Shown here piece after piece: positions 56,150-64,000 of a DNA stretch of 64,000 bases (the stretch's first letter is position 1; the number at the start of each line of letters is the position of its first letter). The stretch spans positions 2,027,001-2,091,000 of the forward strand of contig NZ_CP118225.1 in the NCBI RefSeq assembly GCF_028768465.1. Reading direction: 5' to 3'. Below the pieces are notes generated by a model that worked only from the letters and a program-made list of their open reading frames with translations, made no database searches and was not told where the DNA came from. Origin of the DNA: Rhodopirellula sp. P2. Its GTDB lineage: Bacteria > Planctomycetota > Planctomycetia > Pirellulales > Pirellulaceae. Both the position numbers and the translations under genes were made by a program.

Positions 56150-56198
56150 TCGGGTTGGAGGGGCGTCGAAACCGTCGGTGGTTGATACTAGGATTGAC

Positions 56199-57392
56199 TC
56201 AGTGGGTCATCGCATAGGTCACGATGTTGATTCCCATCGGGTAGGCTTTTTTGACCGAGAACTCATCGAAGTACCATTGGTCTTCGCCTTCGCGTTCCCA
56301 GCCGTCGCCCAGGTCGGTGTTGTGGCAAATGAAGACCATGATGCGGTCTTCGTCATCGGTGATGGCTCGGTAGTGAGGGACACTGGTGTCGCTTCCGTCA
56401 CGCGACCATTCCCACGATCCCACGCTGCCATCGGCGCCACGCCTGGCCGAGTTGATCGCTGGGACTTGGGGTTTCTCTTTGAGGTCATAGACGATGTGAA
56501 AGATCTCGTGTGCCAAAGGAACTTCAAATGGATCGCGATCGGGGAACACGCGTTTGAGTTCGCTGCGCAGATTTTCGTACTGGGAATCGCCCCAGAAATC
56601 ATCCACCATCAGGAAGCCACCGTTGAGGCAGTACTTGCGAAGAGCTTTCACCTCCGCATCTGAAAAGACGAGGCCACCGGGTTCGATGATGTAGATGAAC
56701 GGGTAGTCAAACAATTCCTCGTCGGTCAGGCGGATGACCACCGGATCGGGATTGACCTTCAGAGATGTGAGTTGCTGCAGACGAAGCGAGAAGTTGAGAT
56801 CGCTGTCGGGATAGTCGGTCCAGCAGCCACCGCCACCTCGACCACGACCGCCGTAGGAATCGTATTCAATTCGAGCGAACGTGAAGCTGTCCTGAGGGAA
56901 GCGTGAATCGACTTCCCAGGTTGGCACCCCGTTGCGATCAGCGGGAAGCGATCGGTTGCGACGTCCCCAGTAACCACGTTGCGCGAATGCGGCCCCACCC
57001 ATCAAGAGAATCAACGCGGCAAGGATCCAACGACGATGGCCAAACAGTTGGCGAGAGAAGGTTGCCGGGGTGGATGGCTGGTGAATTTGTTTGACGTGGC
57101 CAGGAGCAGCGTCTTCGGAATGCGTCGTCACCTCTCCCCCAATTTCATTGGGGGAGAGGTCGAGCACGCCCTTCAGGCGTTGCTCGGGTGAGGGGGCATC
57201 CGCGTGACTTGGTTTGGTCTGTGGCGTTGCGAATTCGACCGCCATGTGATCCGCCCCCTCACCCGGACGACGGCTGGACGCCGCGTCCGACCTCTCCCCC
57301 GACGAGTGTCGGGGGAGAGGTGAATGGGAACCGAAGCTGCCCCGAGCAAGTGCTCGCAAGATACCTATTAGGTTGAAGTTGTTAGGGGTCAC
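56199..57392 (-). CDS. DUF4159 protein with repeat-derived N-terminal stretch
   Basis: 397 residues from GTG at 57392, whose GTGA overlap with the upstream stop supports this start. A membrane or signal segment (RRWILAALILLMGGAAFAQ) comes only at residues about 122-140. The DUF4159 domain follows: FTFARIEYDS, YPFIYIIEPGGLVFSDAEV, NGGFLMVDDFWGDSQYENLR, HEIFHIVYDL and YPMGINIVTYAMTH. DUF4159 proteins are poorly known and have a flavodoxin-like or GATase-like fold. Residues about 24-88 are translated from two inverted palindromic repeats, so the region before the hydrophobic segment is unlikely to be native DUF4159 sequence. An internal start after the repeats is the alternative. Confidence 0.85.
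   Translation of the reverse strand: MTPNNFNLIGILRALARGSFGSHSPLPRHSSGERSDAASSRRPGEGADHMAVEFATPQTKPSHADAPSPEQRLKGVLDLSPNEIGGEVTTHSEDAAPGHVKQIHQPSTPATFSRQLFGHRRWILAALILLMGGAAFAQRGYWGRRNRSLPADRNGVPTWEVDSRFPQDSFTFARIEYDSYGGRGRGGGGCWTDYPDSDLNFSLRLQQLTSLKVNPDPVVIRLTDEELFDYPFIYIIEPGGLVFSDAEVKALRKYCLNGGFLMVDDFWGDSQYENLRSELKRVFPDRDPFEVPLAHEIFHIVYDLKEKPQVPAINSARRGADGSVGSWEWSRDGSDTSVPHYRAITDDEDRIMVFICHNTDLGDGWEREGEDQWYFDEFSVKKAYPMGINIVTYAMTH
57130..57321. repeat. Inverted pair of palindromic elements inside the DUF4159 frame
   Basis: Left copy: CCTCTCCCCC...GGGGGAGAGG hairpin at 57130-57160, then GTGAGGGGGC. Right copy, in opposite order: GCCCCCTCACCC, then CCTCTCCCCC-GACGAGTGTC-GGGGGAGAGG at 57291-57320. 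The two halves mirror each other across about 50 unique bases. Translation is the Arg/Ser/Pro-rich stretch of the DUF4159 N-terminus. Confidence 0.88.
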
Positions 57393-60130
57393 AGCGTTTC
57401 CTCCTCTTCGATGGCGGGCACTTTCACGGCCTCAGGATTTTCCACGTCCGCTGGGTCCGCAGTCGCCGGATCGCTACGCGAGGCCGCATGCTGCAGTTTC
57501 CAGAGCAAGCGGTGAGCGTCGCGGTAGCGGGGGGCCAATTCCAACGCCATCAGTGCATGGTGTTTCGCGGGGAAGGACTCGTTTTGGAGGTCGTAGGCGT
57601 TGGCCAAACGAAAATGCAACGCCGCTGGATCCACGGGATCCAATTCCAGCAGCGCCGACAAAGCCTCCACCGCCAAATCATGGCGATCAAGCTTTTCGGC
57701 AGCGACGGCGGATGCGAGGTGGAATTCAGGCAGCAAGGGCTGGATCGCGAGCGCCTGCTGCGAAGCGTCCAGAACGTTTTCCCATTGCTCTTCGGATTGG
57801 CCAATGTTGATCCAACGCCGCAAAGCCGGCAAAGCATCGCTGGATTGTGCCAGATTGTCTTGGATTGCACGAATTTCTTGGCGGTCGTGCCCCAGTTCAC
57901 GGTGGGCGCGAGCCAGCCATTCCAGCGGGCCATCGCGTTCGCCCGTCAGCACGCCCAATTGCTGCATCCGCAAAAGCGGGACGAGAGCTTGTTCCCACTG
58001 CCCTGCCTCGATCGCACTTTTCGCCAGTTCGCGGAGTCCCCAGTAATTGGTTGGGTGGGCCCGTGTCCAGCCTTTCCAGGTTGTCAAATCGCCGTCGTCG
58101 GGCAATGTGTCGCGTGACCAATCGGCCAGCGCCCCGAATTGGTTGGCTCGTTGTTTGGCATACGCATCAAACTGGGCGTCCAAGCGTTGCAGCGATCCCG
58201 TGTGCCGAGTCAGGGCGTCGTTGATCGGAATGCCCGCGGCCAAATCATCCAGCACGGCCAGCAATGCCTCCTGGCCATGTTGTTCGATCAGGAATTCAAT
58301 CACCAAGGACGATTCGTAGTAGGCAAACTGCAGTGCTGTCGCGGAAGGGGGCGACAAAAAGGCGGCACTCAGGTCACTGACCGGTGTCAGTTCATCGGAG
58401 AGCAGCATCGATCGATACTGGGGCGTCATCTTCTCGCCCCAGGAAGGATTGCGTTGGCGTTCTTCGTACACGGAGATGCCTTCGCTGAGCCAACGCGGCA
58501 TTCGGTTCTTGGTTTTTTCGAGCGTGACCACGTGACAGAACTCGTGCCACAAAACGCTTTTCCAATTCGAGGGCCGTTCGCCTTGCGAGGCGGGGCTGTT
58601 GGCGGTGATGACTCGGCCGAAGCAGACGCCGAGGTACCCTGCCCCGCCCGGCAAACCAAACGTGCGAATGGCAAAGTCGTTTTGGTGCGGGAAGATCTCC
58701 ACCAAGATCGGTTTGTCCGGCCTGACGTCGTATTTCTCGCACAAGACTTGCTTGGCATCCAGGAGCAACTCCAAGACGGCGTCGCCGTAAAGCTTGGCTT
58801 CTTTGGCGTCCATGCGGACTTGGATACCGTCTTGTTTCAGCACGGAAAACTTTGACGTCCGGTCGCGAAGCGTCATCAGGTTGTAGGCAACGACGTTGTA
58901 CGGATCGGCCTTGGCGACTTCACCTGCGATTTCCCAACCGATCTCTTCCTCGCCCAATCGCAGCATGTCTTGCGCGAGTTGGAAACTGGCGGCGATGTGC
59001 AGTGGGTCGGCGCTGAGGGCCAAGTTCTGATACTCCGCACCTTCGGCAAAGCGATATTTCTCAGAGAGTTTCTTGCCGATCAGGTGATCGACGTCAGGGT
59101 TCTGTTCCCAGGTCGAGAGCGCCGCGGCACGCATCAGTTTTTCGACATCGTATTCGCCGTTCAAGTGAGCGATGACGGCGAGCAAGGCCCACGCCGATGG
59201 TTCGTGCAGGTTGATTTGCAACATCTGATTTGCGATGTCTTTGGCATCGTCGTAGCGTTCTCGATCAATCGCTCGCTCCGCCAACCACTGCAGCGAAGGC
59301 AGATGTTGCGGGTTGATGCGAAGAGCCATCGCGATCTGTTCGGCGGCCGTCTGCCCATCGCTGGATTCCAATGCTTTGGCGAGCAAATGGTGTAGTTCAG
59401 GCGTCTTTTCGCCCAGTTTCATCGCTTGCTGAAGCGTGTCGGCGGCGACTTGAAAATCGCCTTTTCGAATGGCCAGTTCGGCTGTGGCCAAGTAGGCGTC
59501 GAGGTATTCAGGGTCACGCTCTCGGACCCGATCGTAGAACATCTCCAGGACCTTGCGTGCGTCTTCGCCACGACCGGTGAGGAAGCGCCCCGCAGCAACC
59601 AGGTTGTCACGGGTGATGTATCCCGCGAAGGCGCGTTGCATTTGCGCGAACAAGTCCGCTTCTGCTTGGCCGACTTCATCTTGCAAGCCATTGAAACGCA
59701 GCACATCGAGTCCCATGTACCGCAGCGCGATGCTGGTTGGATATCGCTGCAACGCTTCGCGATAAGTTTGCAGGGCGGCGGCGTGGTCGCCTTGGGTCAG
59801 TTGGCACTGGATCAACAACCGCGGCCAACGTTCGCTCCAGACACCTCGCTCGACTTCGAAGGCGGCGGTTGCTGCAGCGTCGTCGTACTGGCCGTGGCGA
59901 AATTGTTGCACCGCGTCGTCGTAGCTGGCTGCCAAACCGGTCGCGGGCCTGCCGAGCGTCGCCAGCAGAGTGCAGACAACGACAGTGCAAAGCAGCCTCG
60001 TGGAGACGCGTTGCTGGCGGTCGCAAGCCGGGCCGCGGACCCATGATTGAGAACGCGAGCGGAGCACGCGATGTTCGTCGCGTTGGATGTCAACAAGGAA
60101 ACCAGATGCATTCACTAGGACAGGTCTCAT
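57389..60130 (-). CDS. Exported TPR protein with gluzincin-type metallopeptidase domain
   Basis: 913 residues from the ATG at 60130. A signal-like segment (RLLCTVVVCTLLATLGRP) is near residue 45. Many TPR-type helices run from about 70 to 430 and again from 700 to 880. Between them lies a peptidase-MA-like domain: LWHEFCHVV with His529, Glu530 and His533 (HExxH), then LSEGISVYEER about 20 residues on, giving the third-ligand Glu. Such proteins are probably periplasmic zinc peptidases. It is the first gene of the nine-gene operon; the stop overlaps the DUF4159 start (GTGA). The N-terminal 40 residues may be leader. Confidence 0.82.
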   Translation of the reverse strand: MRPVLVNASGFLVDIQRDEHRVLRSRSQSWVRGPACDRQQRVSTRLLCTVVVCTLLATLGRPATGLAASYDDAVQQFRHGQYDDAAATAAFEVERGVWSERWPRLLIQCQLTQGDHAAALQTYREALQRYPTSIALRYMGLDVLRFNGLQDEVGQAEADLFAQMQRAFAGYITRDNLVAAGRFLTGRGEDARKVLEMFYDRVRERDPEYLDAYLATAELAIRKGDFQVAADTLQQAMKLGEKTPELHHLLAKALESSDGQTAAEQIAMALRINPQHLPSLQWLAERAIDRERYDDAKDIANQMLQINLHEPSAWALLAVIAHLNGEYDVEKLMRAAALSTWEQNPDVDHLIGKKLSEKYRFAEGAEYQNLALSADPLHIAASFQLAQDMLRLGEEEIGWEIAGEVAKADPYNVVAYNLMTLRDRTSKFSVLKQDGIQVRMDAKEAKLYGDAVLELLLDAKQVLCEKYDVRPDKPILVEIFPHQNDFAIRTFGLPGGAGYLGVCFGRVITANSPASQGERPSNWKSVLWHEFCHVVTLEKTKNRMPRWLSEGISVYEERQRNPSWGEKMTPQYRSMLLSDELTPVSDLSAAFLSPPSATALQFAYYESSLVIEFLIEQHGQEALLAVLDDLAAGIPINDALTRHTGSLQRLDAQFDAYAKQRANQFGALADWSRDTLPDDGDLTTWKGWTRAHPTNYWGLRELAKSAIEAGQWEQALVPLLRMQQLGVLTGERDGPLEWLARAHRELGHDRQEIRAIQDNLAQSSDALPALRRWINIGQSEEQWENVLDASQQALAIQPLLPEFHLASAVAAEKLDRHDLAVEALSALLELDPVDPAALHFRLANAYDLQNESFPAKHHALMALELAPRYRDAHRLLWKLQHAASRSDPATADPADVENPEAVKVPAIEEEETL

Positions 60131-60356
60131 GCTTTGGTGCGCGGGTGGGAGGCGTCTCGTTCGAAAATCCTCGCAGGTTGATTCTACGCTCTCAGCAACC
60201 CGCTCGCACGAAGGAGGCTCGTTCGGTGCTCATCCGATCTCCAAGGAACCGCTACACTGCCTCGAATGTGGTGCTGCCCTCGAGCGTTGAATGGCGTTTG
60301 TGGCGTGCGCTCCGACGTTTGCCCCTTTGTATCAAGATGACCTGAAGGATCTCGCG

Positions 60357-61055
60357 ATGAGTGAAAGACGCTATTCCCTCGAACGCTTTTTGGAGAAAAC
60401 TCGGGACAAGGACCTCGACCAGGGGCTGTTTGAACTGGAATCGGACCGCATGCTCGACATCAACCTCAACGGGGAGGTGTGGACCAAGATGGGATCGATG
60501 GTCGCTTACACCGGCAATGTGAAGTTCGAACGCGAGGGCATTCTCTCGCAGGGGCTGGGCAATTTGCTGAAGAAGGCCGTCTCCGGCGAAGGCACGGCAC
60601 TCACCAAAGTCAGCGGCAAAGGCTCCGTTTTCTGCGCGGACAGCGGCAAGAAGATCACGATTCTTGAACTGCAAAATGAAGCGATCTGTGTCAACGGAAA
60701 CGACCTCCTCGCGTTCGAAATGTCATTGAACTACAACATCAAAATGATGAAGAAGATGACCGCGATGTTGGCGGGCGGGTTGTTCAATATCCGCCTGGAA
60801 GGCACGGGCATGGTTGCGATCACCAGCCACTATGATCCGATCACGTTGCCGGTCACACCTCATCAGCCCGTCGTGACGGACCCGAATGCAACCGTGCTGT
60901 GGTCCGGGCAACTGGAACCTCAACTCAAGACCGACGTGCAGTTCAAAACCATGCTCGGTCGCGGTTCAGGTGAATCGTTGCAGTTTCTTTTCCAGGGACA
61001 TGGCTTTGTGGTGGTTCAGCCCTACGAAGAAGTTGTGTTTCAAAACCAAGGTTGA
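60357..61055 (+). CDS. AIM24 family protein
   Basis: 232 residues from ATG 60357, preceded by GAAGGAT; the frame opens at 60291. Family pattern: LDINLNGEVWTKMGSMVAYT, GNVKFEREG, LTKVSGKGSVFCA, NIKMMKKMTAMLAGGLFNIR and GTGMVAITSHYDP. AIM24/TRAP-like proteins form beta-roll trimers; their bacterial role is unknown. First gene of a plus-strand run; the stop overlaps the xth start (TTGA). It is divergent from the nine-gene operon, with about 225 bases between the starts. Confidence 0.88.
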   Translation: MSERRYSLERFLEKTRDKDLDQGLFELESDRMLDINLNGEVWTKMGSMVAYTGNVKFEREGILSQGLGNLLKKAVSGEGTALTKVSGKGSVFCADSGKKITILELQNEAICVNGNDLLAFEMSLNYNIKMMKKMTAMLAGGLFNIRLEGTGMVAITSHYDPITLPVTPHQPVVTDPNATVLWSGQLEPQLKTDVQFKTMLGRGSGESLQFLFQGHGFVVVQPYEEVVFQNQG

Positions 61056-61822
61056 TCGAAACGTTGAAACTGATTTCATGGAACGTCAACGGCATCCGTG
61101 CCTCAATGAACAAGGGTTTTCGCGAATTTGTCGAAAGCGAACAGCCTGATGTGCTGTGTCTGCAAGAGACGAAGGCGGAACCCGAACAAGTCGATTTGTC
61201 ATGGGCGGATGAGCTGGGGTACCACCAGTTTTGGAACACGGCGACCAAGAAAGGTTACTCCGGTGTTTCGACCTGGAGTCGCGTGGAACCCTCCAACGTC
61301 ACCAAGGGGTTGGACCTCGAGGAACATGACAACGAAGGCCGCGTGCTGACAACGACGTTCGCTGACTTTCACTTGGTCAATGTTTACACGCCGAACTCCC
61401 AGCGAGGCCTGGCTCGTTTGGAGTACCGGATGCAGTGGGACGAAGCCTTCCTGGACTACGTCCAAAAACTGAATCGTCGCAAACCTGTTTTATTCTGCGG
61501 CGACGTCAACTGCGCCCACCAAGAAATCGATTTGGCGAATCCCAAGTCCAATCGCAAAAACGCGGGCTTCAGCGATCAAGAGCGAGCGGGATTGGACGCC
61601 ATCACCGAGGCTGGTTTCGTGGACTCTTTCCGACAATTTGAGGATGGCCCGGGGCACTATTCTTGGTGGACGTATCGCAGCGATGCTCGAGCCCGGAACA
61701 TTGGGTGGCGTTTGGATTACTTCTGGGTCGCCAAGAAGTTCTGGGATCACGTCGCCGATGCACGGATTCGATGCGAGATCCATGGTTCGGACCACTGCCC
61801 TGTTGAGTTGACGTTGAAGTGA
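61052..61822 (+). CDS. xth: Exodeoxyribonuclease III / AP endonuclease
   Basis: Cuts abasic sites in DNA repair. 256 residues from a TTG overlapping the AIM24 stop by 4 bases. Landmarks: LKLISWNVNGIRASMNKGF, LQETKAEPEQ with the metal Glu, VNVYTPNSQRGLARLEYR, the Asp/Asn pair in FCGDVNCAHQEIDLANP, RLDYFW and the catalytic His in GSDHCPV. Complete and normal length. Confidence 0.95.
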   Translation: MIETLKLISWNVNGIRASMNKGFREFVESEQPDVLCLQETKAEPEQVDLSWADELGYHQFWNTATKKGYSGVSTWSRVEPSNVTKGLDLEEHDNEGRVLTTTFADFHLVNVYTPNSQRGLARLEYRMQWDEAFLDYVQKLNRRKPVLFCGDVNCAHQEIDLANPKSNRKNAGFSDQERAGLDAITEAGFVDSFRQFEDGPGHYSWWTYRSDARARNIGWRLDYFWVAKKFWDHVADARIRCEIHGSDHCPVELTLK

Positions 61823-62520
61823 AGTTGCCACTGCCCTCGGTGCGAAAGCTCTTTCGAGAGCACTTCTCAGGTGATTCACCGATTTGGATCGATCCAGGGC
61901 AACGTGCGGCTCTGATCAAGGCCTGGCGGGCCAAACTGGGAAAGATCGAGGGCGTGAGGCTGACCACTCATCCCGGCGATCGCGATTCGCGGTCGCCGAC
62001 TTGGGTGCGGTTCACCATTCCTGATCCGAATGCGTCGCAGACCTATTACCGCTCCGATGAGCTGCGTTTGGAACGCAACGACGAAGGCCAATTGGTGTGC
62101 GCGTTTGGGAAGTTCAATCGCGAAGTCACGGGATTGATCAGTGATTTTGACGAGCTGGAGAGCTTGGTGGCGGAGGTGCTTCGTCGCTACATCAAACGTC
62201 ACGCAGGGGAAGCCAAGCGGGCAAAAGTCCGCACGATGAAGTCCAAAGCGATCGTCGCTCGGGTCAAGGCACTGGCCAAGGAAGAACAATTTGACTTCGC
62301 GACCAGCATGGACACGCAGAAATTGCGTCTGTTTGTGAAGTTGTCGAGCCAGCACATGATCGAGATCCACATCCCGTTCACACGATTCGAAAAGGTCTTG
62401 CCTCAACTGCAAGAAACCATTCGCACGCTTCGGTCGCTGTACGAGGACGGGTTGCGATTCAAGATGATCGGATTCATGCAGGCCGATTGGCGAACGGAAT
62501 GGATTCGGTACGAAGACTGA
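61819..62520 (+). CDS. Protein of unknown function
   Basis: 233 residues from a GTG that overlaps the xth stop by 4 bases (GTGA), which supports both the start and co-translation. No signal peptide or membrane helix. Basic, with helical stretches (HAGEAKRAKVRTMKSKAIVA) and a recurring strand pattern (TWVRFTIPDP, LRLFVKLSSQHMIEIHIP). I recognise no family; its place after xth suggests, weakly, a link to nucleic acids. Confidence 0.78.
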   Translation: MKLPLPSVRKLFREHFSGDSPIWIDPGQRAALIKAWRAKLGKIEGVRLTTHPGDRDSRSPTWVRFTIPDPNASQTYYRSDELRLERNDEGQLVCAFGKFNREVTGLISDFDELESLVAEVLRRYIKRHAGEAKRAKVRTMKSKAIVARVKALAKEEQFDFATSMDTQKLRLFVKLSSQHMIEIHIPFTRFEKVLPQLQETIRTLRSLYEDGLRFKMIGFMQADWRTEWIRYED

Positions 62521-62558
62521 TTTTTGATTTTGATTCCCACTTTGATTGAGACATTCCC

Positions 62559-63653
62559 TTGGCTGTTCGAGTTGATGTTCATGAGTTGATTCAGTTGCTC
62601 GAAATCACTCCGCCGGACCAAAACATCATGTTGGTCGGGAAGCACGGGATCGGGAAATCGCAGATCATCGCGACGCATTTTTCGTCGCGTGGGATGAAAG
62701 TCGTGCCGTTTTTCTTGGGGCAAATGAGTGACCCTGGCGATCTGATCGGTTTGCTGCACAAGGAGGAGGCCACCGGGAGAAGCGAGTTTTTGCCACCGTT
62801 TTGGTGGCCGGTCGATGAGCAACCGATCGTGCTGTTCTTGGACGAACTCAATCGGGCTCGGCCGGAAATCCTGCAATCCGTGATGGAGTTGGCGCTGAAC
62901 AAAACCCTGGCGGGCAAGCGGTTGCCGGCCGGCAGCGTGATCATCTCAGCGGTCAACGAAGGCGATGAATACCAGCTCACCGATTTGGATCCCGCACTCG
63001 TTTCGCGTTTCAATCTGTACCAGTTCGCCCCGACGGTGGACGATTGGTTGCTGTGGGCGGACCAACACAAGGTCGATGATCGTGTCACCGGGTTCGTGCA
63101 ACAGCAGCCTCAGTACCTGGACGGCGAAGGGATCGCACCCGCCGCCCAAGACGTGGATTCGATGTCAGGGCTGGTCAAAACTCCTGACCGCCGCGGTTGG
63201 GCTCGCGTGTCCGAGATTCTATGCGGCGTCGAAACGATCGAGCCGGTGCACGTCAAGCTGATTGCCGGGGTCGTGGGCTCGCCCGCCGCGATGGCATTCC
63301 GAAGAAGCCTCGCATCGCGGTTGCCGGTGACGCCGGATCAAGTGTTGTTGCACTTCACCAAGCACCGCAAAGCGATCGAGAAGATGGCGTTGGGAGAGCT
63401 GTTGATGTTGAACGAGCAGTTGCTGGTTCACTTGGTGGGCGATCCCTACGCCGACGCGGATCGAACCAAAGCTCTCAAGGGCATGCTGGGCTACTTGAAG
63501 CTGCTTCGCAAACGGAAACTGGATGAGGCGGTCGCTCACTTGGTTTCGATGACCGATCAACCGAAGTACGAACCTGCGATGGAGTTCTTTGCGGAGTCGA
63601 TGGAGCTGACGACTTTGTTGACCGAGTATGTCGAGGGGATCCGAATTCAGTGA
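62559..63653 (+). CDS. MoxR-like AAA+ ATPase
   Basis: 364 residues from TTG at 62559. Walker A GKHGIGKS (27-34), Walker B VLFLDELNRA with Asp95-Glu96, then LQSVMELALNKTLAGKRLPA and SAVNEGDEYQLTDLDPALVSRF, as in MoxR/RavA-type ATPases. It is a different branch from the MoxR at 55130. The C-terminal 150 residues are helical and family-specific. The gene downstream overlaps by 4 bases and is DUF2201-like, a pairing known for this branch. Confidence 0.9.
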   Translation: MAVRVDVHELIQLLEITPPDQNIMLVGKHGIGKSQIIATHFSSRGMKVVPFFLGQMSDPGDLIGLLHKEEATGRSEFLPPFWWPVDEQPIVLFLDELNRARPEILQSVMELALNKTLAGKRLPAGSVIISAVNEGDEYQLTDLDPALVSRFNLYQFAPTVDDWLLWADQHKVDDRVTGFVQQQPQYLDGEGIAPAAQDVDSMSGLVKTPDRRGWARVSEILCGVETIEPVHVKLIAGVVGSPAAMAFRRSLASRLPVTPDQVLLHFTKHRKAIEKMALGELLMLNEQLLVHLVGDPYADADRTKALKGMLGYLKLLRKRKLDEAVAHLVSMTDQPKYEPAMEFFAESMELTTLLTEYVEGIRIQ

Positions 63654-64000
63654 GCGGCATGGCTTCCGTGAGTAACACGCCTTCCTCCGGCGGACCGGAG
63701 TCGAAACGAGATGCGAAGGCGCGAGAGCGAATCACTCGCGTCGTCGAAAGTTGGTACCTCGTTGATCCATTGTTGTTTGTGGCTTGGACGTTGCACGAGG
63801 TGGTGCCCAAGCCTGAGATCGCAACGCTTCGAGTCGCTCATGGTCGTGTTGAATTCAATCCCGCGTTCATCTCGTCGCTCAAACGAGACGAGTTGGCGGA
63901 CGTGCTGCGGTTTGAGGCGATGCGAATCCTGTTGGGGCATCCGTACGCCAGGCGGCAACCCAAGACCGAGCTGTCGTATTCAGCCAGCAATCTGACGGTG
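63650..64000 (+). CDS. DUF2201-like predicted metallopeptidase/VWA protein (3' end outside window)
   Basis: Starts with GTG at 63650 overlapping the ATPase stop (GTGA) and stays open to the last base, 117 codons. The start resembles the DUF2201 N-terminal domain: WYLVDPLLFVAWTLHEVVPK, then FNPAFISSLKRDELADVLRF and EAMRILLGHPYARR. In the family this stretch normally holds HExxH; here it reads FEAMR, so the zinc residues appear lost, though the following GHPYARR is like family sequence. A C-terminal VWA domain would lie beyond the edge. Confidence 0.75.
   Translation, partial: MSGMASVSNTPSSGGPESKRDAKARERITRVVESWYLVDPLLFVAWTLHEVVPKPEIATLRVAHGRVEFNPAFISSLKRDELADVLRFEAMRILLGHPYARRQPKTELSYSASNLTV

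Overview
The window looks like a chromosomal segment of a Pirellulaceae planctomycete, most like Rhodopirellula. This is inferred from gene content, with no database search. The pointers are three DUF1559 proteins with type IV prepilin-like N-termini, tiny lipoprotein genes beside them, a YidC carrying a PDZ-like insert, a DUF4175/VWA/MoxR/DUF58/DUF4159 operon, many GTG/TTG starts, moderately high GC, and palindromic repeats between genes. I see no rRNA, tRNA, CRISPR array, insertion sequence or phage module.

Layout. 1-3777: proline catabolism (putA, entering from the left edge) and a DUF167 gene. 3870-5545: a mosaic tandem array of palindromic units. 5563-8089: two exported proteins of unknown role. 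8279-11010: hairpin clusters, an amino-acid permease with UspA domains, and a 35-bp tandem palindrome. 11063-14754: aspS, a dienelactone-hydrolase-like enzyme and a secreted CAP protein. 14960-15905: a second copy of the palindromic array. 15912-22206: yidC, an unknown protein, a peroxiredoxin, a Dabb protein, ferrochelatase and an ACT-domain protein. 22977-24429: a small lipoprotein plus DUF1559. 24467-28888: methionine synthesis (metY, then a MetX-MetW fusion) and an aminotransferase. 29204-37062: DUF4416, an ABC-2 permease, an ABC-like protein with a ruined nucleotide site, a CPBP protease, an amidohydrolase, a 3-methyladenine DNA glycosylase and a Nudix-like protein. 37081-40269: two very similar DUF1559 genes, a 57-residue lipoprotein and two terminators. 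41016-43793: a DEAD-box helicase.

43780-60130 is the most coherent system: nine minus-strand genes, most overlapping by 4 bases. In transcription order they are a TPR/metallopeptidase protein, DUF4159, MoxR ATPase, DUF58, a BatA-like VWA protein, a 1309-residue coiled-coil membrane protein, a second VWA protein, a caspase-fold-like protein apparently lacking its catalytic Cys, and hydroxypyruvate isomerase. The set resembles MoxR/Bat envelope-stress operons but is larger. 60357-64000 is a plus-strand run: AIM24, exonuclease III, an unknown protein, a second MoxR-like ATPase and the start of a DUF2201-like gene.

Both large arrays lie exactly between the 3' ends of convergent genes, which suggests a role in bidirectional termination or mRNA 3'-end protection. 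Several proteins are enzyme-like but have altered active sites (ABC ATPase, caspase-like, DUF2201-like).
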